A stretch of DNA of 33,622 nucleotides from Deltaproteobacteria bacterium. GTDB taxonomy: Bacteria; Desulfobacterota; Desulfarculia; Adiutricales; Adiutricaceae. Location of the stretch: NCBI GenBank assembly GCA_031263525.1, contig JAISFP010000027.1:1-33622 (forward strand). Direction: 5' to 3'. The notes under the pieces were generated by a model that saw only the letters and a list, made by a program, of their open reading frames with translations, searched no databases and was not told the DNA's origin. The position numbers and the translations under genes were made by a program. Shown here one piece after another: positions 20,887 to 29,983 of the stretch. Positions within the stretch are counted from its first letter, which is position 1. Every line of letters begins with the position of its first letter.

Positions 20887-22623
20887 TCAGAGTGTTTCCA
20901 CAAGTTCGAACAAGGATTCAATACCTCTGTTCCAAAAATCCTCATCATCTAAAGACATGCCGCACTTATCAAAAATATAAGTCGGCGGCGCTGATCCGCC
21001 TCTCCTGAAGATATCGACAATCCGCTCAACCCAATTCTCCTCAGCTCCGTCGGCGGACCGCCAGAGGGACAGGGCCGCAACCTTGCCCATGACACGTTCC
21101 CAGGCGAAGTAGGGAGGACGGAAAATAGAGAGCTCCCTTGTCCACTCCCAACGAAAATCGCGAGGTAACAACATGCTGTCACCGATCAATTCCGATGCGG
21201 TGTACAGGTACTCTTCGCCCAGCTTTTCAGGGGAATCGACTGCATCCACGCAGTCCAATCCGTGAGCCGCTATCTCCAGACGTGCAAGCGCCAGTCCCCG
21301 GCCGATATCGTTCCATGCCCTGTCGAGCGCGAGACAGACGATTGCAACGCGCCGGGACGGATCCTTTTCCCTGGCTATGAGCCTTCTTGTCAGGAGCTCC
21401 TCCCCGAAGGCGCGTCCACACTCTGCCAGGATCGGCCCAGGGACGAACTGGCTGTCGCCAACGCCCGAAGATAGCTGAAGATGAGCAGCATGGAACAGCA
21501 ACCTGGCCAGCTCCAGCGCGTCTTCAGCGCCGCCCTGCCAGTTCATGAGGACCAGAGGGGACTCGCCAGGGCTCATGGGACGACACTGATTCCTGCCCGG
21601 CCAGACTGCCGAAAGAGATCCCCGGTCAAGAACTCTGGACGCGAGCCCGGTCAGCGAAGGCGAAAACTCACCGAAGGCCGCTTCCGTCTCGCAAAGCGCC
21701 TCACGGAAACTGAGAGGTGCCATGCCGCCGTTCACGGGGGCAAATATATCATGCAACTCCAGTCTGTCCTTGTTCATGAGCACTTTTTTACGTCTGAAAT
21801 ATTCCGAGAACGTAATGCTCGAACCTCTGCTAACCGCTTCTATGATTGCCATCATCAACCGCCTCTCAAGATCGTATACAAGATTTCTGACGCTCATGGG
21901 TCCGTAGCAGTCTTTCAGGCCGGTAATGGCGTTAATCCAGTTGAGTGCGGTTTCAGCATAGACCCTGCCCAAAGCCGGCCCTGGTCGGGTCCATACCCTC
22001 AGAATCTCGTCCCACGCGGAGCGTCTGACCGTCTCGTCCTCCGAACGCAGGCATGCCTCCAATTTTTCAAGCGAGTCTTCCTTTCCCTGGGAAGGATTTG
22101 CCAGCTTGTAACTCCGTCCCGACATCGTCTTCAGATAAGCCGGCGGAATCGACCCCCCGCCGATTTCCCCCGATCTTTCAGGGTATATAGACGGATCGAA
22201 TTTCCACGTCCGTGCCAGGTAGTACCAGTATCCGGGGACATGCTCCATAAGTCTTAGAGCAGTCTTTTTCGGCTGAGACCTCCACAGCCACTCGAACACT
22301 CCTGTCACGGCCTCCACCTTTCGAGCGGCGGCGTATGCCTCCCGGAGGCTCTCCGTAAACGTGTCATCAGCTTCCCATTTCACGTCACAGTGGCACACGA
22401 TCTCCCTGTGCCTTCTCGCGAGACTGCCGACCGCGTCCAGCTCGTCCATCAATTTACGAAATTCGTCCTTCCCTCCGGGGTAGCTGAAATTGAGCCCGCT
22501 CCTCCACCCTATGGAATCCCTGACGAAGCCCTCCATGACCTGCGTCTCCCGCCTGATCCCGTCCGCCCCGGCAGAACAGATAAGATTCAGGTCCAGCTGC
22601 GGCAGCCCGTCTGGTATTTTCAC
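20887..22623 (-). CDS. M3 family oligoendopeptidase F-like paralog lacking HExxH (predicted pseudoenzyme)
   Basis: 578 aa, GTG start with upstream GAGG. C-terminal LLPRDFRWEWTRELSIFRPPYFAWERVMGKVAALSLWR aligns with pepF [37 protein letters not shown]. The HELGH position reads LARLLFHAAHLQL. Confidence 0.85.
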   Translation of the reverse strand: MKIPDGLPQLDLNLICSAGADGIRRETQVMEGFVRDSIGWRSGLNFSYPGGKDEFRKLMDELDAVGSLARRHREIVCHCDVKWEADDTFTESLREAYAAARKVEAVTGVFEWLWRSQPKKTALRLMEHVPGYWYYLARTWKFDPSIYPERSGEIGGGSIPPAYLKTMSGRSYKLANPSQGKEDSLEKLEACLRSEDETVRRSAWDEILRVWTRPGPALGRVYAETALNWINAITGLKDCYGPMSVRNLVYDLERRLMMAIIEAVSRGSSITFSEYFRRKKVLMNKDRLELHDIFAPVNGGMAPLSFREALCETEAAFGEFSPSLTGLASRVLDRGSLSAVWPGRNQCRPMSPGESPLVLMNWQGGAEDALELARLLFHAAHLQLSSGVGDSQFVPGPILAECGRAFGEELLTRRLIAREKDPSRRVAIVCLALDRAWNDIGRGLALARLEIAAHGLDCVDAVDSPEKLGEEYLYTASELIGDSMLLPRDFRWEWTRELSIFRPPYFAWERVMGKVAALSLWRSADGAEENWVERIVDIFRRGGSAPPTYIFDKCGMSLDDEDFWNRGIESLFELVETL

Positions 22624-23225
22624 TACTGAATTCCTCTTCTCCGGCTGCTTAGGCAGTCATGACTTGCTCGCGCCGGCATGTCGTCATGCCGAGCTATCGA
22701 ATGTCCAGCAAGTTTTTTTGACATTAACAAAGCAATTATCTGACATGACACAATAAATGAGCAGACAATTTTAAAGATATCATGACCGGTTTTAACGATC
22801 GTAAAATTCGACCAGGGCATGCGCATGGAACCGGAATGGTACAGAATAAGAAAATCGCCGGAGTCGGCAGTGCCGTTTCCGGCGATCGTGAAGTCCAGAG
22901 AAGACGGTGCCAAGATGACGTCCGGGTAACCGGCTCGCCTGCAACTACTCCGCCAGGCAGGCCCGACGGGAGCCGTCTCGCGCGACATGCCGGGGCACGA
23001 CCGGTCTGCCGCGACGAATCCATGCCGCATGAACGCAACATGGGACGACACACAGCCAAGAGCCGCAGATCCTTAGCAATTCACGGCCTCAGACCCGAAG
23101 AGGCTCTGCACGGCCTCGGACCCGAAGATCTGAAAGTTCAGAAATCCCAAGATCTGAAAATCTGCAGACCGTCAGACAGGCCGTTCCCTGGCGGAAGTCA
23201 GCGCCCCGTGACCCAGACCGGAAAC

Positions 23226-23249
23226 CCGGGCCGCCGGCAGGCGGCCCGG
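23226..23249 (-). terminator. Perfect 10-bp GC-rich stem-loop downstream of the 23293-24063 gene
   Basis: CCGGGCCGCC-GGCA-GGCGGCCCGG. On the minus strand it is followed only by a short T run (GGTTTCC), so it is a weak intrinsic terminator candidate. Confidence 0.5.
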
Positions 23250-23292
23250 TCCGGAACCTGCATGACATGAACGCAGGTCTGACGTCTGGAGC

Positions 23293-24063
23293 TTAGGGCC
23301 AGACGTAGTAGACGGAAGGCTTGTCCTTGTAGGGCGGCATGGGCTTTCCTATCAGCCTCGGCCTGCTCATGCAGCGAATGTTGTAGACGAGCCTGCCGTC
23401 CACCAGAGTCTGGCAGCCCTTCGGGAGGTGGGGAACACGCCAAGCCTTCTCCGCGCCCTCGTAGACCTGCTTCACCCACGGGGAGGTCGGCCAGTCGTAG
23501 GCTTTCCTCGCGCGGTAACGGCGGCGTACCGGCGCGGCGGTCGCCGGCTGGGCAGCCGCCCCGGCGGCCTGTCCGGTGCCTGGCGCCACGCCGGGGGCAC
23601 CGGGGGTCCTGGGCATGGAAGCCTGCTGCTGGCCCTGACGCTCGACCACCGCCTCGCCCGGCCCTGCCGGGGTCGAGACGGGGCTGGGCACTCCAGGGAG
23701 GCTCAGGACGCCGGAACCGGGAGCCGCTCCCGGGTAGGGTTGCTGCTGGCTCTGGGGAGGGTAGGGCTGGCCCTGGGCGGGATAAGGCTGGCCGCCCTGG
23801 GGAGGGTAGGGCTGGCCCTGCTGGCCGGGATCGGTGAAGAGATCCGACAGCAGCGCGTCAGGATCGGCCCCCGGCGCCTGCGGCGCAGGGGCCTGGCCCG
23901 GCTGCTGCTGCCGGTCGAAGTCCGGATCGTAGTAGCCCTGGCCCGGCGCGGGGGCCGGTGCGGGCGGGGGTGCCGCGCCTGCCTGGGCCAGAATGAGCCC
24001 GGCGGTTGCGGGGACGAGGGCGCACGCCAGAACGGCGGCGAGGGAGGCGGCTTTTATGCTCAT
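23293..24063 (-). CDS. Secreted proline/glutamine-rich protein
   Basis: 256 aa. Signal peptide MSIKAASLAAVLACALVPATAGLILAQA, QPYPPQGGQPYPAQGQPYPPQ repeats, conserved-looking C-terminus with Cys residues (PKGCQTLVDGRLVYNIRCMSRPRL). Confidence 0.72.
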   Translation of the reverse strand: MSIKAASLAAVLACALVPATAGLILAQAGAAPPPAPAPAPGQGYYDPDFDRQQQPGQAPAPQAPGADPDALLSDLFTDPGQQGQPYPPQGGQPYPAQGQPYPPQSQQQPYPGAAPGSGVLSLPGVPSPVSTPAGPGEAVVERQGQQQASMPRTPGAPGVAPGTGQAAGAAAQPATAAPVRRRYRARKAYDWPTSPWVKQVYEGAEKAWRVPHLPKGCQTLVDGRLVYNIRCMSRPRLIGKPMPPYKDKPSVYYVWP

Positions 24064-24227
24064 AATTACCCCTGGGGTCCGGAGCGAACGTCCTGGACGT
24101 CTGGCGTTGGAAAAAATTGCGGTCCCCCGCTCAGGGAGGGCGGACGGGCTGCGGTAGGGCTGAAGGGACTCTTACGTCACGCCTGTCCCGGGCGCGCGCA
24201 AGGAACCCGGAGCGATCAGGCTGACTT

Positions 24228-24255
24228 ATTATAAACGGGATGGACCCGGTTGCAA
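24228..24255 (-). promoter_or_regulatory. Sigma70-like promoter candidate upstream of 23293-24063
   Basis: Minus strand reads TTGCAA-N16-TATAAT (-35 at 24250-24255, -10 at 24228-24233). Confidence 0.4.
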
Positions 24256-25226
24256 AGGGGTCGGGGCCGGAAATGCCCTCCCCTGCGCTCGGCCCACCGG
24301 CCTCACGACCGCCATGAAGGGGCACGATCTCCCTTAGTCCGCAACATGTTCACTCTTAAAGGGCGGTCAGCTAACTAAACAAATATTTCAGAGCCCAAAA
24401 ATTTACCGCTCCTGACATGGCTCTCTGACTGTAAAAACCATCTGGCATCATGTCGCTAATTCATCGCTAGACTCATAATCCCTTGCAAGACAATGCTTAT
24501 CATCGAGCATGAACTAATTTCCGGCATGTGCGCTTAAACTATTCCTAAAGCCAAATGTCAGGTCGCGCTCGATAAATTTCGAGCTTTTTTAAAGCGGTTG
24601 TCGAGCTGTTATTAAAAATTTGACATGAAAAATCCCCTCCGCGTGACGAACGGCTACGCTGCCGAGTGAGTTTCTGAGACCGCCTGTCCCCCAATTTTTC
24701 ACATGCCGCAACCTGTGGCGGATCATGAGAACCGAATCGCTCCCCGAAACGCTGACCCACGCCCTCGGTGCCATAATGCCCCCCTCCCATTTCGCAAAAC
24801 CGGTGTTCCCGCCGGCAGCATTCACATTCCAGGCCGGCCCAGGAAACCGCCAGCCATCCTTATCTCCGGACCGGGACGACCGCTTTCTGTCCGTGTCTCC
24901 ACCATATTCCCCTCCGAAACCATCGCTCTCCTCAATCACGGGTATGCTTTCTCAGTGCACCGCGTCTGAAGCCGTCCGGGTCCCTTTCTCTCTGACAGGA
25001 CGAACTCCCCCTGTCCAATGCACCGGACCCATGCCGGCCGCGCTCACCAAAGCCTCCCAGTCACGTGTCCTCACACGCCTCGCTCCGCCCTCGAAGACCT
25101 GCCGCCAGCGTTCGCCAGGAAAAGGCGCACCCAGGTCCCGGCAGGGCCTCAGGCATTTCCGTGTCATGTGCTCACTCATCATAAAAGGGAACTAAAGGAA
25201 ACCTCGTAAAAGGGAAAAAAAAGGGT

Positions 25227-25370
25227 ATTACCCGTTTAACCAAATGTCGGAATCTTCTTCCATTTTTTAGTAACCAATCATAGTGAGCAGATACCAGGAC
25301 TGGGGGTTTGACCGAACTTTCTCCCCTCTGGACTGATAGCCAAATTCCGACATTTGATTAAACGGGTAAT
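25227..25370 (+). mobile_element. MITE-like element family 1, copy C (144 bp)
   Basis: ATTACCCGTTTAACCAAATGTCGGAAT...ATTCCGACATTTGATTAAACGGGTAAT. Internal sequence aligns with copies A and B (e.g. GATACCAGGACTGG). Confidence 0.93.
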
Positions 25371-25433
25371 TTCTGTTCACGGACGAAAGCGGGGGAACCT
25401 ACAGCAGGACCCAGCTCTTCCTCATTCCTGGTG

Positions 25434-25590
25434 CAGGACGGCTTTCCTCCGGGCCAGGACGGCTTTCCTCCGGGCCAGGACGGCCTTCCTCCGGGGCCCG
25501 GACGGCTTTCCTCCAGAGTCAGACCGGCCATCCTTCAGGTCCAGAGCGGTCTTCCTCCACGCCAGAGCAGTCTTCCTCCTGCCCCAGGAC
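25434..25590. repeat. 21-bp tandem repeat CAGGACGGCTTTCCTCCGGGC, degenerating rightward
   Basis: Anchors at 25434, 25455, 25476 and about 25497, then divergent copies to about 25590. Confidence 0.8.
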
Positions 25591-25927
25591 AGGCTACCTC
25601 CGTAGCCTGGGCGACCTACCCGTGAACAAATAGGAACCTGGCTCCGCGCTCCTGCCATGAAAACCACCTGTCCGAATTCATAGGACCAAGATATGGCAAC
25701 ACTGTCCGCGGCACAAGACCATGGCACCCTCCAGTCCAGCTCTCTCTCTCCAACTGCTGGCATGTAATAATTCCGGTTCACCACATGAAGACATCCTACT
25801 CGCTTTCTCCCGGACAAGGCGTTCCCCAGCACACTGTCTCGCCGCAAGCCTCCATCAAGCCAGGGCCCCCACTTTACAATGACATACCCCGCACTCTGAA
25901 GTGATTCCACCCAGCCGGAAGTTGTAG

Positions 25928-26077
25928 CGACCCTCAAGCACGAAGTATCGACTTGCCCCCCTATCCTCCTGTTTCAACGACCCTCGCGCACGAAGCCTGG
26001 ACTTCCCCTCCTTGCTTCCTGTTTCAACTAACCTCCCGCCCGTAGCCGGAACTTCTCCCCCTTGCCACCTATTTTCC
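25928..26077. repeat. 50-bp tandem repeat, about 3 degenerate units
   Basis: CGACCCTCAAGCACGAAG (25928), CGACCCTCGCGCACGAAG (25978), CTAACCTCCCGCCCGTAG (26028), each ending TCCTGTTTCAAC-like. Confidence 0.7.
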
Positions 26078-26174
26078 CCGAGTCTTCCCGACAATGCTCG
26101 TCAGTGGGGGGGACACCAATTTAAAAACTGTTGACGGACTGTAACATGACAGTTGGTGAAGGACGGCAGCTCTG

Positions 26175-26300
26175 AAACGGTCAGTCGAGCTCATCCGTGG
26201 CACCGTTTCCCCCTTCCTGCCCAGACGACCTTCTTTAACCTAACCATCACGTCTGACGTGCCGTAGACGCCCACGGCTGTTGCAAATGCGTCGACTGAGG
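26175..26300 (-). pseudogene. Duplicated 3' end of an AAA-ATPase/PD-(D/E)XK gene
   Basis: FATAVGVYGTSDVMVRLKKVVWAGRGKRCHG parallels the C-terminus of 26397-28319 (YAAAMAVYGTSDVMVRFKEVVWAGKRRRHSR). Downstream DNA (TGAAACGGTCAGTCGAGCTCA vs TGAAACGTTCAGGCGAGTTCA) is also shared. Confidence 0.8.
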
Positions 26301-26396
26301 AGCCCCCATACCCCAGACATCCTGACGGCCAATTCCGGATCCAGAGACGGAAAGATGCAGAGGGCTGGACGGCGGCACTGAAACGTTCAGGCGAGT

Positions 26397-28319
26397 TCAC
26401 CTGCTGTGCCGTCTCCTCTTTCCAGCCCAGACGACCTCCTTGAACCTCACCATCACGTCTGAAGTGCCATAAACGGCCATGGCTGCCGCATATACTTCGG
26501 CACCCTCGGAAAGATATTTCTTGGCGTAATTTTTTTTAATTAACTGATTGAACGCTGCCGATATCATTTTCTCAAGCCGTCCTTTCACGTAATCGCTATG
26601 CTTCCCGTGTTCGATCTTCTCGCCTGCCGGGGACTCGTCCAAGCCATTGTGAGCAGGATCAGCCTTCTCATGCTTAATCTCGATTGCTACCCACCCGTTT
26701 CCGGGAACCTGGACAGCCAGATCGGCTCTGCCTACGTCCGAAGACGATTCAGGAATGGTCAGCTTGTTCCCGAGTTCAAGAAGAAGCTGAATAATGGTCC
26801 TGAAAAAAAATTCGTTAACGCTTAACGAGTTAATCTGCTTGACTGTGCTACCGCTGGCGACAAGGCTGTCTAAACTATTAGGGCAACCAGGACCGTACTG
26901 CACGAGGCCGGCAAGAATGGACGACAGGAATCTTTCACATTCGGCCTCGTCATGTGCTGCAAAGGCGTGCAGAAGATTAATATATTTTTCATTTAAATTT
27001 TGGCTTGCTTTTGAAGGATCTTTTTCAGGAAAAAGCAGGTTCGCCAGGAGCTCGAGCCTGATAGAGTCCCTGATTTCGTTGTTGGGAATTTTCAGTTGAT
27101 ATTGCGTGTCTGTGCCTGATCCAGTGATACCGTTGACAGAGACTGTGAGATACCCTGCCTGCATGAGGAGCACGGTATCGTTCAGTCTATTAATATACAT
27201 GAGAGGTAACGACTCTTTGAATGAAAGATCCTTGGAGAACACCTTGAAGTAATCAGTTCCATTATTTGCAATACGGCTCGTGAGAAGAGATATACCTGTA
27301 TCATACCAATAGTTATTGAATGATTTTTTCTGAAAAAAACTCATCACAGATAGAGGGTTGAGGACCACCGTCTTGGCATCCCAGGTGTATCCGTTGTACC
27401 ACTTAATCATGGTTTCAACCAGATCGGCAACGGACGCATCCTTGCCAAGCTGGCCCTTTTTCTTGAGAGCCGAAAGGGTCGGAGAAAAATATTTAGAAAA
27501 TGATTTTTTAATCTCGTCTATCTTGAAGCCGCAAATACCGGCAAAAACTGGCTCTAGAGTGATGTCCCGAACAGTGTTCATAGCTGAGAACAGGGAAAGC
27601 TCCCTGAATTTTGTTATACCGGTTATCAATACGAATCTAAGGTACTTCGAACATCCTTTTATGGTTGAATAGAAGTCATGTAGCGTGAGTCTTATCTCAT
27701 TACATCTAGCCTGATTCCCAATGTTGGCAATCAGGGGGAAATCGTACTCGTCAATGAGCACGACGACGTTTCTTGAACCGAATACAGACGGAGCCTTTCC
27801 GCTCGCAATCCACTCCTTCCTGTGTTTCCGAGATAAGCTACGGATGAGACTGGCCATGGCACTAGGTGAATTTTTGCTGTCAAGGATTATTTCATTATCA
27901 AGAGCTACCTCCTTGATTGCTGAGAGCAAGTCAGACTCCAAATCGTCCGGCGGGTAAGTCTTGAACCCGGAGTTAAACGAGATTCGAATTACGGGGAAGA
28001 CATCCCACCTTTTTCCCATGAGTTTCTTTATCGCCAGGCCGGCAAAAAGGTCCCGTCTCCCCTCAAATATATTTTGTATGGTGTCAAGCAATAGAGTCTT
28101 TCCAAACCTTCTTGGCCGCGAAAGAAAGCATGGCGTGTTAGACCAGGTTCCGGGAGATATCAGCTTGTGGATTAGCTCAGTCTTGTCAACATATACGTAA
28201 TCATTGTTGATTATCCAATCGAAGTTTTCCACGCCCACGCCAAACGGGTCCTTTTCCGGATTCTTCTCAATCACGCTGCAGACCTCCTTCCTCAATGCTG
28301 AACGATCCGACTTTTTCAA
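26397..28319 (-). CDS. AAA-ATPase-like protein with C-terminal PD-(D/E)XK nuclease-like domain (paralog of 1533-3374)
   Basis: 640 aa, TTG start. YVYVDKTELIHKL, FLSRPRRFGKTLLLDT, VVVLIDEYDFPL, GRADLAVQVPGNGWVAIEIKHEK. Confidence 0.9.
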   Translation of the reverse strand: MKKSDRSALRKEVCSVIEKNPEKDPFGVGVENFDWIINNDYVYVDKTELIHKLISPGTWSNTPCFLSRPRRFGKTLLLDTIQNIFEGRRDLFAGLAIKKLMGKRWDVFPVIRISFNSGFKTYPPDDLESDLLSAIKEVALDNEIILDSKNSPSAMASLIRSLSRKHRKEWIASGKAPSVFGSRNVVVLIDEYDFPLIANIGNQARCNEIRLTLHDFYSTIKGCSKYLRFVLITGITKFRELSLFSAMNTVRDITLEPVFAGICGFKIDEIKKSFSKYFSPTLSALKKKGQLGKDASVADLVETMIKWYNGYTWDAKTVVLNPLSVMSFFQKKSFNNYWYDTGISLLTSRIANNGTDYFKVFSKDLSFKESLPLMYINRLNDTVLLMQAGYLTVSVNGITGSGTDTQYQLKIPNNEIRDSIRLELLANLLFPEKDPSKASQNLNEKYINLLHAFAAHDEAECERFLSSILAGLVQYGPGCPNSLDSLVASGSTVKQINSLSVNEFFFRTIIQLLLELGNKLTIPESSSDVGRADLAVQVPGNGWVAIEIKHEKADPAHNGLDESPAGEKIEHGKHSDYVKGRLEKMISAAFNQLIKKNYAKKYLSEGAEVYAAAMAVYGTSDVMVRFKEVVWAGKRRRHSR

Positions 28320-28817
28320 GGCAATTCGACTACTATGTTCATCTTACCACATGGATATGGCTGGAAGCAACCTTTCTGACGAGCAACCGAGCCGCCTTCC
28401 CAAGATGCTGTTCCAGAGACGAGACGACTACTTCCCGCTAGCCTGGCCGTCTCTTGCAACCGAACAAAGGTTGTCATTAAAGACAAGTCAAAACATATCT
28501 ATCCAAATGATGGTGAATCGAGCCGGTAGAGCCATGAAAATCGTGTCAGACGGACAATGCCCCCCCTGACGAAGTCACAGCATATCATTGGCATAAATAT
28601 TGCTGACACAACCTCCTTGTATATGGCATCCTCTTTTGCCTGCTCCAATTGTTCTTTCATATTACTAAATGTTCAATATATTTATTTAGCCGTTCTGCAG
28701 AAATTCGATCGATATTTCAATTCTTATTCCAGAAACAGTATATATAGTCCGGGGAGGCATAAGCATTATGGACAAGAAAAATTTATAACTATTGTTTCAG
28801 TATGATATATTTAAAAG

Positions 28818-29001
28818 GTAACTGTTCAGGTGCCCCTCTATTGAGAACCATTTTGGATTGAAAGAGCCCTCATGATGAGCCATCGAAGTTGCAGTGACAA
28901 CTATGGATGCTCCATGTGGTGGCGAAGAGTTTTTCAGAAGACATTTTAGTTAAAAAGATCCCCATGTTGAGTTCCCCTACGGGGGCCCCCTGAACGGTTA
29001 C
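28818..29001. mobile_element. MITE-like element family 2, copy 2 (~184 bp, inverted relative to copy 1)
   Basis: Ends GTAACTGTTCAGGTGCCCC and GGGGCCCCCTGAACGGTTAC. Reverse complement aligns end to end with 315-499. Confidence 0.75.
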
Positions 29002-29983
29002 GAAAAAGTTTAACTTGATAATTAATTAATTCATAACACCTTTCTTGCCCTGCTCTGAGATTATGTCTCTGCTGTGCGTCCAACTAAATCATCCTGCTTT
29101 CACATTAAACAGATTTCAATTTCGACATTGTTCAAGACTCGACTCTACAAGCCAATCCCCGGCCTCGCCCTACTCGGTGAAACTTCGAGGGCCAAAATTG
29201 TCGCCTCGTTAAACGGCTCCATATGCCGTTCTTCAGCCTTTTCTAACTCCCGGACCTGACGCCGTACCGTTAAAATTATTTCAAAAATAAATACCACAAT
29301 CTCACTCATTCAACCAAGGCGCTCACCACTTTCGTCTCTCTCATAACTCTCGTTATTCTCGTCACACTCATAGGACACTGGATCCTTTTGAATATAGCAT
29401 ACATGACAACTGTCCGGTACGTCCTGGAACTCAGGAAAATCACCATCTTCCTTCTCTCCTTCGGACTTTCGGAGATCCCAGTCGAAAATACCCAAGCTAT
29501 AAGCGAAAGGAAGTATAGCCACTTCCGAAACAATTAAATGAATAACTACGGTCCCGGTCACGTCTTGAAGCTCATAACGTACAAATTGGCCACGCGGAAC
29601 GGCACGAAAAATTGAATTCTCTTTATCGATTCCTCCCGCGCCAGATCAAACATTACGGCTCTCAAAAGACGCGGCCTCTGCGGCGGTACATCCCCCGCGT
29701 CACGCGGTGGCTCAGGAAGACTCGTCCAGCAGAGCTGTTACCCTAGCAGGTGCCGGCTTTGGCACGATGCCAGGCACCATTTCCCCGAATCTCCAACCCG
29801 TTGGCCAGATGGAGCGGTCACGATCCCATCTGCCAGAAGGATCCCGGCAGGAGGCCCTCCGGCAACCGCGCGGTTCTCCCGGACCGGAGACACGCGATCC
29901 GGCGGCGCGGAGGCACCTCGGCGAACCGGGCCCGAGCCGCTGCGGCCCGGGCCTGCAAGTCGGCGGCGGCGGCGCCGCGGCCC

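Noticed and set aside
25422-25937. 171-aa minus ORF
   Set aside because: Its C-terminus is just the translated 21-bp repeat (RRKAVLA) and no recognisable domain is present; kept only as a repeat.
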